Assembly: GCA_964508025.1 (NCBI GenBank)
Contig: CAZDSF010000009.1
Span: forward strand, 18,514 to 82,513
Direction: 5' to 3'
DNA: 64,000 nt
From: JAAZNO01 sp964508025
GTDB lineage: Bacteria; Chloroflexota; Anaerolineae; B4-G1; SLSP01
Shown: positions 51,137 through 59,024 of the stretch, one piece after another
How the letters are laid out: every line of letters begins with the position of its first letter
How positions within the stretch are numbered: the first letter of the stretch is position 1
Translations under genes and position numbers: made by a program
Notes under the pieces: model-generated
Seen by the model: the letters and a program-made list of their open reading frames with translations, nothing else
Databases searched by the model: none
Told to the model about the DNA's origin: nothing

Positions 51137-52108
51137 GTGAATGGTGTTACTGCTTTGGATTGGGTAAACGCGCCGCTGGCAACGCTGGCTGCGCAGCGGG
51201 AACAGGCCAACAGAACCGAGTTGATCGAGCGTATCATGCGCGCCGTCCGCGAGGATGGCAGAATAGAGCCGCTCAAGGGGTTGCGGCTCAACCGCGCTTC
51301 TGCGCCTACCGCGCTGACCCACGGCGTCTCTGATCCGGCCTTCTGCGTGATCGCGCAGGGCAGCAAGGAGGTCTTCCTGGGCGATGAACGCTATCAGTAC
51401 GATCCGATGCACTATCTGCTTGCCACCGCCGAGTTGCCAGTGGTGAGCCACGTCATCGAAGCGTCACCAAAGCGCCCCTACTTAAGTCTGATGGTACAGC
51501 TCGATCCAGCCCTGGTCAGCGCCGTGATGGTCGAGGCCGGCCATCTCGCGCCGCGCAGCTATGCCAACGTGCGCGCCATAGATGTCAGCCCGCTGAACGC
51601 CGATTTGCTGGATGCTGTGGTGCGGTTGGTTAGATTGTTGGATACCCCTACTGAAGCGCCTTTCCTTGCGCCCCTGATCACGCGGGAAATCGTCTACCAG
51701 CTCCTGCGCGGGGAGCAGGGCGACCGACTTTGCTACATCGCGCTGCAGGGCGGGCATACCCACCACATTGCCAAAGCGATTGCCTATCTCCGTAAGGAAT
51801 ACGCCCAGCCGTTGCGGATTGAGGCGATTGCGCGTGAGTTTGGCATGAGCGCATCGAGCTTTCACCATCACTTCAAGGCCGTCACCGCGATGAGCCCCTT
51901 GCAGTTCCAGAAGCAGATACGACTTCAGGAGGCGCGCCGGTTGATGCTCAGCGAAAACCTCGATGCAGCCAGCGCCGCCTATCGCGTGGGGTACAACGAC
52001 CCGGCCTATTTCAATCGGGAGTACAAAAAGCTCTTTGACTTGCCGCCGTTGAGCGATGTGAAGCGACTGCGAGAATCCGCAATCACGAGCATGGAAAACC
52101 GTTCATAG
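51137..52108 (+). CDS. AraC-family transcriptional regulator
   Basis: A 323-aa regulator with an N-terminal AraC_N-type cupin ('FCVIAQGSKEVFLGDERYQYDPMHYLLAT', residues 68-96 in part) and a C-terminal double HTH ('IEAIAREFGMSASSFHHHFKAVT' and 'ASAAYRVGYNDPAYFNREYKKLF' regions, about 225-310). The GTG at 51137 follows GGGAGG and no in-frame ATG offers a better start. It is divergent from the aldo/keto reductase run; relatives often sit next to and control such oxidoreductases. A self- and neighbour-regulating role is inferred from the palindromes between them. Confidence 0.88.
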   Translation: MNGVTALDWVNAPLATLAAQREQANRTELIERIMRAVREDGRIEPLKGLRLNRASAPTALTHGVSDPAFCVIAQGSKEVFLGDERYQYDPMHYLLATAELPVVSHVIEASPKRPYLSLMVQLDPALVSAVMVEAGHLAPRSYANVRAIDVSPLNADLLDAVVRLVRLLDTPTEAPFLAPLITREIVYQLLRGEQGDRLCYIALQGGHTHHIAKAIAYLRKEYAQPLRIEAIAREFGMSASSFHHHFKAVTAMSPLQFQKQIRLQEARRLMLSENLDAASAAYRVGYNDPAYFNREYKKLFDLPPLSDVKRLRESAITSMENRS

Positions 52109-52172
52109 AGAGTTGTGCGCAGGCGCCCATTTCCTCACCGTTTATGGTTTCCCACATCATCTTTAGCGGTCG

Positions 52173-52226
52173 TTGCATTTCTACGATTTTCATTTATAAT
52201 CAAGCATAGATATATTTGAATGTATC
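52173..52226 (+). promoter_or_regulatory. arsR-type promoter with overlapping operator
   Basis: TTGCAT (52173-52178) and TATAAT (52195-52200) with a 16-base spacer. An imperfect palindrome (gatatatttgaatgtatc, 52209-52226) covers the expected transcription start, as in autoregulated ArsR/SmtB genes. Confidence 0.5.
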
Positions 52227-52243
52227 AACCCACAAGGAACTCC

Positions 52244-52573
52244 ATGCCCGCTATCACCGAAGAAGAAGCCGTTTTGCTGCATCGCTACATCTGCGAAGGG
52301 GTGGGCGATCCCAAGCGCCTGCGCCTGCTCTACCTGGTTGCTGAACACCCCTGCAAAGTCTCCGATCTCACGGAACTGCTGGGCGTTGCCCAGCCCACCG
52401 TCTCCCATCACCTGCGCATCCTGCGCGACCGGGGCCTGGTAGAGGCGCGCAAGGAAGGGACGACGGTGTATTACTCCCTCAGCCATCCCCGCATCCTCGA
52501 AGCCCTGGATATGATGCGCGCTATCGTGGCGCAGTTCTTGGCGGAGGGAGCGCAAGTATTGAGTAATTCGTAA
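52244..52573 (+). CDS. ArsR-family winged-helix repressor
   Basis: A 109-aa regulator with the ArsR fold: 'DPKRLRLLYLVAEHPCKVSDLTELLGVAQPTVSHHLRILRDRGLV' spans about residues 22-65 and includes the recognition helix (LGVAQPTVSHHL). One Cys lies in 'HPCKVS', but the canonical arsenic CxC site is absent. The ATG at 52244 follows AAGGA and lies downstream of the expected transcription start, so 52220 is less likely. Its stop codon lies inside the heptamer repeat that leads to the FAD/Fe-S oxidoreductase, so it may control that gene. The effector is unknown. Confidence 0.85.
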   Translation: MPAITEEEAVLLHRYICEGVGDPKRLRLLYLVAEHPCKVSDLTELLGVAQPTVSHHLRILRDRGLVEARKEGTTVYYSLSHPRILEALDMMRAIVAQFLAEGAQVLSNS

Positions 52574-52603
52574 TGCGTACTGCGTAATGCGTACTGCGTA
52601 ATG
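52569..52603 (+). repeat. alternating heptamer repeat after arsR
   Basis: Five units, cgtaatg, cgtactg, cgtaatg, cgtactg, cgtaatg. The first contains the TAA stop of the ArsR gene. Confidence 0.9.
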
Positions 52604-52641
52604 GGCAGAATCCCGCCCTATCGCTTTCTCGCTGACTCGTT

Positions 52642-52705
52642 GATTCGCTGATTTGCTGATTTTTTGATTTGCTGATTTTTTGATTTGCTGATTTTTTGAT
52701 TTGCT
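52642..52705 (+). repeat. 8-bp tandem repeat before the FAD oxidoreductase
   Basis: Eight octamers: gattcgct, gatttgct, then gatttttt and gatttgct alternating three times, so the longer period is 16 bp. It ends about 10 bases before the GGGAGGA site. Confidence 0.9.
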
Positions 52706-52725
52706 GATTTTATCGGGAGGACACA

Positions 52726-55700
52726 ATGGCTAAACTGTCTGAAGCACAAACAACCTGGTTGGAAGGCGTCTTTGGCGACCGCTTCACCACCCGCCCGGTG
52801 GAGCGCAAGCTCTACAGCCACGATGTGGGCGAGATGCCGAGCCTGATCAAGCCGCTCATCGGGACACCGATGGCGGATGGCGTGGTGCAGCCCGCGTCGG
52901 AGGCGGAACTGGTCGCGCTGGTGCAGTGGGCGGCGCGCGAGGGCATCCCGCTCACGCCGCGCGGCAAAGCGACCTCCGGCTACGGCGGCGTGCTGCCCGT
53001 GAAAGGCGGCCTCGTCGTGGATTTCTTCCGCATGGATAAGGTGCTCGCGGTGGATGCTGAGGCGCAGACCGCCACGCTCGAAGCGGGCATCGTCTTTGAG
53101 AAGGCCGACCGCGAGCTCAAGAAGCGCGGCCTCACGCTGCGCACCTACCCCAGCAGCTACCCCTCGGCGACGGCGGGCGGTTGGCTGGCGCAGGGCGGCG
53201 CGGGCTTCGGCGCGCTGGAGGCGGGCTGGTTCCGCGATAACGTCGTGAGCGCGCGCGTCATCCTGGGCGATGGCTCGCTGGGCCTCTTCGAGGGCGACGA
53301 CCTCGACATGATCTACGAGGCGGAGGGTATCACCGGCTTCATCACCCAGCTCACCATCAAGGTCATGTCCGATGTGCCGCTGGAAGTCATGTCTCTGGGC
53401 TGCGCCGAGGCGCACAGCCTGCAATACATGCTCGAAGGCTTCCTCTCTACTGATATGCCGATCTGGTCCATGCACTTCATCAACCCGCAGATGGCGAAGA
53501 TGAAGAACCTGGCGCCGTTGCAGACGCATCAGGGCCATGCCAGCGAGCACCGTGTCACCCTGCCGGAAACCTACATCGTCACCATCGCTTTCCGCCAGCA
53601 GGATGCCGACCACGTCCGTTCCGCCATCGCCGCGCGGATGACCAGCCCGCAATGCACGGCAGAGCTGCTCAGCGACGAAATCGCCCAGCACGAGTGGTCA
53701 CAGCGCTTCCGCATTATGACCGTGAAGCGGCTAGGGCCGAGCCTCGTCCCGGCGGAGGTCGTGGTGCCGTTGGCGGGGTTGGGGGCGACGCTGTCCGAAA
53801 TCGAGCAAAAAGTGGGCCAGCCGGTGGTGAAGGAAGGCGTGATGGTGCGCCACGGGCGCAATCCCAAAGGCGAGCCGGAAGTCGTCATCCTGGGCTTCAT
53901 CCCTGCCGACCAGCGCAAGCTCACCTACAACTTCGTCTTCCCGCTCTCGCTCACCATCGCCCGCATCGCCGAAAAGCACGGCGGGCGGCCCTACGCCACA
54001 GGGCTGTATTACACCAAGATGGCGGATAAAATCCTCGGCGCGGAGCGGGTACGCGTGCTCAAGGAGTTCAAGCGCAAGGCCGACCCTGCCGGCATCTTCA
54101 ACCCCGGCAAAGTGCTGGGCAATGCGCTCATCAGCAACGCGCTGATCGCCGCCAACGCCTTCGAGCCGCTGCTGCGGCCCTTCGGCAATGCGGTGGTGAG
54201 CGATGTGGGCGAAAAAATGCCCGCTAAGCCTGTGCGCGGCATCCCCGCTGATGTGGCCTGGTACGCTTACGCCTGTTCGCAGTGCGGCTATTGTGTGCAG
54301 GAGTGCGATCAGTATTACGGGCGCGGCTGGGAGAGCCAGAGTCCGCGCGGCAAGTGGTACTGGCTGCGCGAGTTCATGGAGGGCCGCGAGAAGTGGGATC
54401 AGTTTATGGTAGACACCTTCCTGGTCTGCACCACCTGCGAGCTCTGCAACCTGCGCTGCTCGGCCAATCTCCCTATCGAGCCATCGTGGATGAAGCTGCG
54501 CGGGCAGTTGATCGAAGAAGAAGGCCGCATGACCTTCCCGCCCTTCGAGATGATGGCGGCGGCGCTCACCGATCAGGGCAACATCTGGGCGGGCTATCGC
54601 AAAGAGCGCGACGCCTGGTTCCCGGAGGATTTGCGGGGGAAGCACACCGGCAAGAAGGCCAAAGCGGTGTATTTCGCCGGCTGCACCGCCAGCTATGTGG
54701 AGCACGATATTGGCATGGCGAGCGTGCGCCTGCTCGATGAGGCGGGCGTGGACTTCACCTATGTCGGCAAGAAGGAGAACTGCTGCGGCACGCCGATGCT
54801 CGTGGCGGGCAAGTGGGAAGTCTTCGCCGAGACGATGAAGAAGAACATCGCCGCTGTTGAAGCTGCTGGCGCGGATACTGTTATCACCTCCTGCCCGGCG
54901 TGCAATATGATGTGGCGGCACGTCTACCCGGAGTGGGCGGCGAAGTTGGGCATCGAATACAACATCACGGCCAAGCACTACAGCGAAGTGATCGCGGAGA
55001 AGCTCGCAGCAGGCGAGTTTGCCTTCCCCAAAAATGGCGGCGATCCGGTTACCGTCACCTGGCACGATTCCTGCCACATGGGGCGCGTCTCGCGCATCTA
55101 CGAGGAGCCGCGGCAGCTGATCCAGGCTATCCCCGGCGTGGAATACGTCGAGATGGAATACAACCGCGACGATGCGCACTGCTGCGGCAGCGTGCTCACG
55201 CTCATCAAAGAGCCGCCGGTCGCGGCGGTGGTGGGTAAGCACCGGCTGGATGAGGCGGTCGAGGCGGGCGCGCAAAAGGTGCTGGCAGCTTGCCCTTGCT
55301 GCGAGTTCCAGCTCCGCGTGAGCCGCGAGAAGACCCAATCGCCGGTGGAAGTGGTAGACCTGGCGCGCTTCTGCGCGGAGCGGCTGGGCTACGACTTTCC
55401 CGATCCGCACCCGGAGGTGCAAGCGCAGTGGGCCGTCTTCGAGGCGATGATCGCCCTGATGACGCCGCAGGGCTTTGCCGACCTGATGGGGACGATGTGG
55501 CCGGAGCTCATTGACGCGATGCCGCTCGGCATGGGTAAGATGATGCGGGCGATGGGTAAAGTCCCCGGCGCGTTGGGCGCGATGAAGCCCATGTTCCCGA
55601 TCCTGTTCCCGCGCCTGCTGCCCCTGATGATGCCCAAGGTGATGGACACGATGCTCGCGCGCGTGGCGGCGCAAATCCCCATGCCCGACTACATGGCCGA

Positions 55701-55815
55701 GCAGATGCCCAAGCTCATGCCCAAAGTGATGGACAACCTCATGCCGCACATGATCGGCGACGTGGTGCCGCTGGTCACAGACCCGATGATTGCGTATTTG
55801 AAAGGTAATTCGTGA
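52726..55815 (+). CDS. FAD-linked oxidase / Fe-S / CCG-domain oxidoreductase with Met-rich tail
   Basis: A 1029-aa soluble enzyme. Residues 40-480 are a GlcD-like FAD (PCMH) domain ('LTPRGKATSGYGGVLP', 'YPSATAGGWLAQGGAGFG'). Two 4Fe-4S motifs follow: 'CSQCGYCVQEC' (about 517) and 'CTTCELCNLRC' (about 568). Two CCG (HdrB/GlpC-like) domains come next, each with CCG ('ENCCGTP' at about 685, 'AHCCGSV' at about 819) and 'SCPACN' or 'ACPCCE'. The family includes D-lactate and glycolate dehydrogenases and heterodisulfide-reductase-like enzymes. Residues 905-1025 are Met-rich with MPKVMD repeats, an unusual extension. The donor substrate is unknown; it is likely a 2-hydroxyacid. The long opposite-strand frame (53731-55947) is a shadow. 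Confidence 0.85.
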   Translation: MAKLSEAQTTWLEGVFGDRFTTRPVERKLYSHDVGEMPSLIKPLIGTPMADGVVQPASEAELVALVQWAAREGIPLTPRGKATSGYGGVLPVKGGLVVDFFRMDKVLAVDAEAQTATLEAGIVFEKADRELKKRGLTLRTYPSSYPSATAGGWLAQGGAGFGALEAGWFRDNVVSARVILGDGSLGLFEGDDLDMIYEAEGITGFITQLTIKVMSDVPLEVMSLGCAEAHSLQYMLEGFLSTDMPIWSMHFINPQMAKMKNLAPLQTHQGHASEHRVTLPETYIVTIAFRQQDADHVRSAIAARMTSPQCTAELLSDEIAQHEWSQRFRIMTVKRLGPSLVPAEVVVPLAGLGATLSEIEQKVGQPVVKEGVMVRHGRNPKGEPEVVILGFIPADQRKLTYNFVFPLSLTIARIAEKHGGRPYATGLYYTKMADKILGAERVRVLKEFKRKADPAGIFNPGKVLGNALISNALIAANAFEPLLRPFGNAVVSDVGEKMPAKPVRGIPADVAWYAYACSQCGYCVQECDQYYGRGWESQSPRGKWYWLREFMEGREKWDQFMVDTFLVCTTCELCNLRCSANLPIEPSWMKLRGQLIEEEGRMTFPPFEMMAAALTDQGNIWAGYRKERDAWFPEDLRGKHTGKKAKAVYFAGCTASYVEHDIGMASVRLLDEAGVDFTYVGKKENCCGTPMLVAGKWEVFAETMKKNIAAVEAAGADTVITSCPACNMMWRHVYPEWAAKLGIEYNITAKHYSEVIAEKLAAGEFAFPKNGGDPVTVTWHDSCHMGRVSRIYEEPRQLIQAIPGVEYVEMEYNRDDAHCCGSVLTLIKEPPVAAVVGKHRLDEAVEAGAQKVLAACPCCEFQLRVSREKTQSPVEVVDLARFCAERLGYDFPDPHPEVQAQWAVFEAMIALMTPQGFADLMGTMWPELIDAMPLGMGKMMRAMGKVPGALGAMKPMFPILFPRLLPLMMPKVMDTMLARVAAQIPMPDYMAEQMPKLMPKVMDNLMPHMIGDVVPLVTDPMIAYLKGNS

Positions 55816-55845
55816 TGCGTAATGCGTAATGCGTAATGTGTGAAG
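55811..55845 (+). repeat. heptamer repeat after the FAD oxidoreductase
   Basis: cgtgatg, three copies of cgtaatg, then tgtgaag. The first unit holds the TGA stop of the oxidoreductase. The same aattcgtRatgcg junction occurs at the ArsR stop, so both proteins end in Asn-Ser. Confidence 0.9.
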
Positions 55846-55850
55846 ATGTG

Positions 55851-55891
55851 ACCGGCCCGCTGTGGGGAAACTCGCGGCGGGCCGGTTTTTT
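55851..55891 (+). terminator. terminator of the FAD oxidoreductase
   Basis: A 10-bp stem (ACCGGCCCGC, 55851-55860, with 55877-55886) followed by a run of six Ts on the plus strand. From here to 56104 no gene is seen, only a small GC-rich inverted repeat near 56000-56025. Confidence 0.9.
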
Positions 55892-56104
55892 GATCTCATG
55901 GGTAGTGGCCGGGATCGTATCGCCCGAAACCCTGTTATCGGGTACAATTATTCTCGGCCTTTACGCCACATTTCTGTCCCAGGTGGTCAAATGCGATAGC
56001 CCCACCCTCCGACTTGCCTGGAGGGTGGGCTGCGTTATACTCCAGGTGTAATGTAAACCAGCGTGGCCTTGAGCGCTGTTAAAATTCGACAAAGAGGCGC
56101 AGGC

Positions 56105-56746
56105 ATGTTCAATATCACTCCCGATATGTTTCTGGCTCGGCTGATTGTGGTGCTGATAGGTATTCCCATCCACGAGTGGGCGCACGGCTTCGCCGCGCAC
56201 CTGATGGGCGACACGACGCCCGAACGCGATGGCCGGCTCACGCTGAATCCCCTGGCGCACCTCGATCCGATGGGCACGATTCTGATTTTGCTCACAGGTT
56301 TCGGCTGGGGACGCGCCGCGCGCGTAAACCCCTATCAGATGCGCAAGGTGCCCAACCCACGCACGGCGATGGCATTATCGGCGTTGGCGGGGCCGTTTTC
56401 GAACTTCATCCAGGCGATCTTCTTTGTCATCCTCCTGCGGTCGAACGTGCTCAGTCTTCTACCAAACCAAAGCGCCGAGTGGTTAGGGCGAGTTGTGATC
56501 TTTGCTATCCTCGTCAATGTGGGGCTGATCGCTTTCAACATGCTGCCGATTCCACCGTTGGATGGCTCGCGCGTGCTGGCAGGCGTCGCGCCGCCCCGCC
56601 TCGCAGACTTCATCGAGCGGCTGGAGCCAATCGCCCCCTTCATTTTGCTGGGCGTGTTGTTTGTATTGCCCGCACTCGGCATTGATCTGATTGACATGAT
56701 GATGACGCCAATCTTTATGGCGCTATTGTGGTTACTGGGTTTGTGA
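56105..56746 (+). CDS. site-2 protease-like M50 metallopeptidase
   Basis: A 213-aa integral membrane protease of the compact M50 group. The zinc motif is 'IHEWAHG' (His23, Glu24, His27) and the second zinc ligand lies in 'NMLPIPPLDGSRV' (about 157-169, Asp in PPLDG). 'HLDPMGTILILLTGFGWGRAARVNP' is typical of this family and seen at about 56-80. It cleaves proteins inside the membrane, but no partner gene such as an anti-sigma factor is adjacent. The start at 56105 follows a GAGG site and gives the correct N-terminus. Confidence 0.88.
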   Translation: MFNITPDMFLARLIVVLIGIPIHEWAHGFAAHLMGDTTPERDGRLTLNPLAHLDPMGTILILLTGFGWGRAARVNPYQMRKVPNPRTAMALSALAGPFSNFIQAIFFVILLRSNVLSLLPNQSAEWLGRVVIFAILVNVGLIAFNMLPIPPLDGSRVLAGVAPPRLADFIERLEPIAPFILLGVLFVLPALGIDLIDMMMTPIFMALLWLLGL

Positions 56747-57276
56747 TTGTGAAGCGCGCCTGGCATCGTGTGACGCAATTCTGGCGCGCCTTGCGTGCGC
56801 CATTCTGGCCCGTGGATCGCGCTTTCGCCCAGGCGCGGCTGAGCGCGCCGCTGCTGACGCTGTTCGAGAGCATGTCCCGCGTGGAGCAGCAACACGGCAT
56901 CGCGGTGTGCCAGGCGCTGGAGCAACGCGGCATCACCGACGCCGATGCGCAGATCGCCGCGCTGCTCCATGACGTGGGCAAGAGCGTCGCGCTGCCCTAT
57001 CTATGGGATCGCGTGCTGGTGGTGTTGGGCGAGTGGCTGCTGCCGAAACACGCAGCGCGTTGGTCTGCGGCTGCAACGCCGCGCGGTCTGACGCGCGGCT
57101 TCGTCATCCGGCGACGTCACGCCGAATGGGGCGCCGCGCTCGCGGAGCAGGCAGGCGCCGCGCCGCGCGCCGTCGCGCTCATTCGCCTGCACCATCACAC
57201 AGGCAATATTGCACCCGCACGGGGGAAGGACTTCCGCACCCTGCTCCGCACCTTACAAGCCATAGATGATGCCTGA
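56743..57276 (+). CDS. HD-domain phosphohydrolase-like protein
   Basis: A 177-aa protein. Residues 45-70 hold an HD-like site, 'EQQHGIAVCQALEQ' then 'AALLHDVGKSVA' (His-Asp pair), with a further His cluster 'IRLHHHTGN' near the C-terminus, consistent with metal-dependent nucleotide or phosphate hydrolysis. A GTG at 56743 overlaps the M50 stop codon (GTGA), so the two are co-translated. The gene ends 11 bases before the assembly gap. The substrate is unknown. Confidence 0.75.
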   Translation: MIVKRAWHRVTQFWRALRAPFWPVDRAFAQARLSAPLLTLFESMSRVEQQHGIAVCQALEQRGITDADAQIAALLHDVGKSVALPYLWDRVLVVLGEWLLPKHAARWSAAATPRGLTRGFVIRRRHAEWGAALAEQAGAAPRAVALIRLHHHTGNIAPARGKDFRTLLRTLQAIDDA

Positions 57277-57287
57277 CCCCGCTCACT

Positions 57288-57387
57288 NNNNNNNNNNNNN
57301 NNNNNNNNNNNNNNNNNNNNNNNNNNNNNNNNNNNNNNNNNNNNNNNNNNNNNNNNNNNNNNNNNNNNNNNNNNNNNNNNNNNNNNN
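57288..57387. other. assembly gap (100 Ns)
   Basis: Exactly 100 N characters, the usual scaffold placeholder. Its true length is unknown, so the genes on either side need not be adjacent. Confidence 0.99.
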
Positions 57388-57389
57388 AA

Positions 57390-58580
57390 CGCAAACGCAT
57401 CCTGATGATCGCCCCCACGTCCTTTTTCCTGGACTACGGTTGCCATGTGCGCATTCTGGAAGAAGCGCAGGCGCTCCTGGCTCAGGGAATGGAGGTGCGC
57501 ATCGCCACCTACTACATGGGGCGCGATTGGCCCGGTCTCGATATCGTGCGCTCGGCGCCCACGCCCTGGCGCGCCGATTACGAAGTCGGCTCCTCGCGGC
57601 ACAAAATCGCTTTCGATGTGCTGCTCTCGGCGCGGGCGCTGTGGGAAGCCCTGCGCTGGCGTCCCCACCTGATCCATGGACACCTGCACGAAGGGGCGCT
57701 CATCGGCAGCATGTTGGCGCGGCTGCTGCGCGTGCCGCTGGTCTTCGATTTCCAGGGCAGCCTCACCGCCGAGATGGTGGATCACGGCTTCATCAAGCCC
57801 GATACAGCCGGCTACTATTGGTGGCGGCGGCTGGAAGAGCGCATCGTTCAATTGCCCGATGCCGTCGTCACCAGCACCGTCCACAGCGCGGAGTTGCTCA
57901 CGCGCAGTTTCGACCGCGAACATGGCGTTTTCCCCCTGCCCGATAGCGTCAACCTCGATTTCTTCACCCCTGCCTGCCTCGCTCCAGAAGCGCGCGCCGC
58001 GCAACGCGCCGCGTTGGGCATTCCTCCAGAACATCAACTCGTCGTCTATCTCGGCTTGCTGGCAGATTACCAGGGCATTCCGCAGTTGCTCCAGGCTGCG
58101 GCGCAACTGCGAAGACGGAATTACGCGGCGTCGTTCCTGATCATGGGCTTTCCAGGGGTGGAACATTATCGCAATGCCGCCGCCGCGCTGGGACTCACAA
58201 GCGCAGACGTGATTTTCACCGGCAAGACGCATTATGAGGATGCGCCCGCCTATCTGGCGTTGGGAGATGTGGCTGTGGCGCCCAAAATCTCCGCCACCGA
58301 AGGCAGCGGCAAGATCCTCAACTACATGGCGATGGGGTTGCCCACCGTGGTCTACGATACCCCGGTAAGCCGTGAATATCTGGACAAGTTGGGGATTTAC
58401 GCCGAACCGGTAGGCGATGCGACCGGCCTGGCGCGGGCCCTGGCATTTATTCTACGCAATCCCGCCGCCGGACAGGAACTGGGGCTGCGACTCCGCGCGC
58501 GCGCCGAGCGCTACTTCTCCTGGCAACGCACCGGACGCCAGTTGCGCCGGCTCTACGAGCAGCTGTGGCGTGAAGCGTGA
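57390..58580 (+). CDS. family 4 glycosyltransferase (5' end may lie in the gap)
   Basis: A GT-B fold glycosyltransferase of at least 391 aa. The frame is open from the gap edge ('RKRILMIAPTSFF'), so the start is uncertain; the ATG at 57405 is an internal candidate that would cut the first strand. The donor site motif is 'ISATEGSGKILNYMAMGLPTVV' region (about residues 300-320), with 'HGHLHEGAL' and 'YLGLLADYQGI' in the two Rossmann halves. It transfers a sugar from a nucleotide donor, probably for surface polysaccharide or glycolipid. Its stop lies inside a heptamer repeat. Confidence 0.85.
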   Translation, partial: RKRILMIAPTSFFLDYGCHVRILEEAQALLAQGMEVRIATYYMGRDWPGLDIVRSAPTPWRADYEVGSSRHKIAFDVLLSARALWEALRWRPHLIHGHLHEGALIGSMLARLLRVPLVFDFQGSLTAEMVDHGFIKPDTAGYYWWRRLEERIVQLPDAVVTSTVHSAELLTRSFDREHGVFPLPDSVNLDFFTPACLAPEARAAQRAALGIPPEHQLVVYLGLLADYQGIPQLLQAAAQLRRRNYAASFLIMGFPGVEHYRNAAAALGLTSADVIFTGKTHYEDAPAYLALGDVAVAPKISATEGSGKILNYMAMGLPTVVYDTPVSREYLDKLGIYAEPVGDATGLARALAFILRNPAAGQELGLRLRARAERYFSWQRTGRQLRRLYEQLWREA

Positions 58581-58637
58581 AGCGTGAAACGTGAGGTGTC
58601 ATCTCAATTGACTTCATTCGCCATTCGCCATTCGCTA
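58568..58637 (+). repeat. two heptamer runs before the PII-like gene
   Basis: gcgtgaa three times then acgtgag (58568-58595), overlapping the TGA stop of the glycosyltransferase; then ttcgcca twice and ttcgcta (58617-58637) before the AAGGAGG site. Confidence 0.85.
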
Positions 58638-58658
58638 TTTTTTCAAGGAGGAATTCTT

Positions 58659-59009
58659 ATGTTCATGGTCATGTACGTTCTCGATAATCCCGATAAGCTG
58701 GACGCCGTGCTGGAAGCCTGGGATGCCGTAGGCGTGGGTGGCGTCACCATTATCGAAAGCAGCGGCATCTTCCGGCAACAGACCAAGCGCCGCCGCATTC
58801 CCATGCGCTTCGGCTTCGAGCACCTGATCGAGCGCGCGGAGCGGGGCAACTACACGCTTATCACCCTGGTGGAAGACGAGGACATCGTCGAGCGCTGCAC
58901 CGCTGCCGTGGAGCAGGTGGTCGGCGATCTGAGCGAGCCGAATACCGGCGTGCTGGCAGCCTGGCCGCTGGCCGTGGTGCGCGGACTGCCCAAACGGAAA
59001 GCACAGTGA
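58659..59009 (+). CDS. PII-like small signalling protein
   Basis: A 116-aa protein with a GlnB/CutA-like ferredoxin fold pattern: strand 'MFMVMYVLDNPDKLDAVLEAW', then 'VGGVTIIESSGIFR' in the place of the PII 'GVTV.EVKGFG', and a final pair of strands. The canonical T-loop Tyr is not seen. PII-like proteins bind nucleotides and often regulate a membrane transporter encoded next door. Here a cation antiporter starts 15 bases downstream, so control of that antiporter is plausible. ATG at 58659 follows AAGGAGG. Confidence 0.65.
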   Translation: MFMVMYVLDNPDKLDAVLEAWDAVGVGGVTIIESSGIFRQQTKRRRIPMRFGFEHLIERAERGNYTLITLVEDEDIVERCTAAVEQVVGDLSEPNTGVLAAWPLAVVRGLPKRKAQ

Positions 59010-59024
59010 TGGGGGAATAAAGCA

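Noticed and set aside
52642..52705. Octamer array as a CRISPR or phage attachment site
   Set aside because: Units abut with no spacers and no integrase is nearby; it is a simple tandem repeat.
53731..55947. 738-codon minus-strand open frame
   Set aside because: It is a shadow of the FAD/Fe-S oxidoreductase; its His- and Arg-rich composition is the usual sign of an antisense frame in GC-rich DNA.
56000..56030. RNA gene in the 289-base gap after the FAD oxidoreductase
   Set aside because: A small GC-rich inverted repeat is visible, but there is no promoter, T run or recognised RNA pattern to support a gene.
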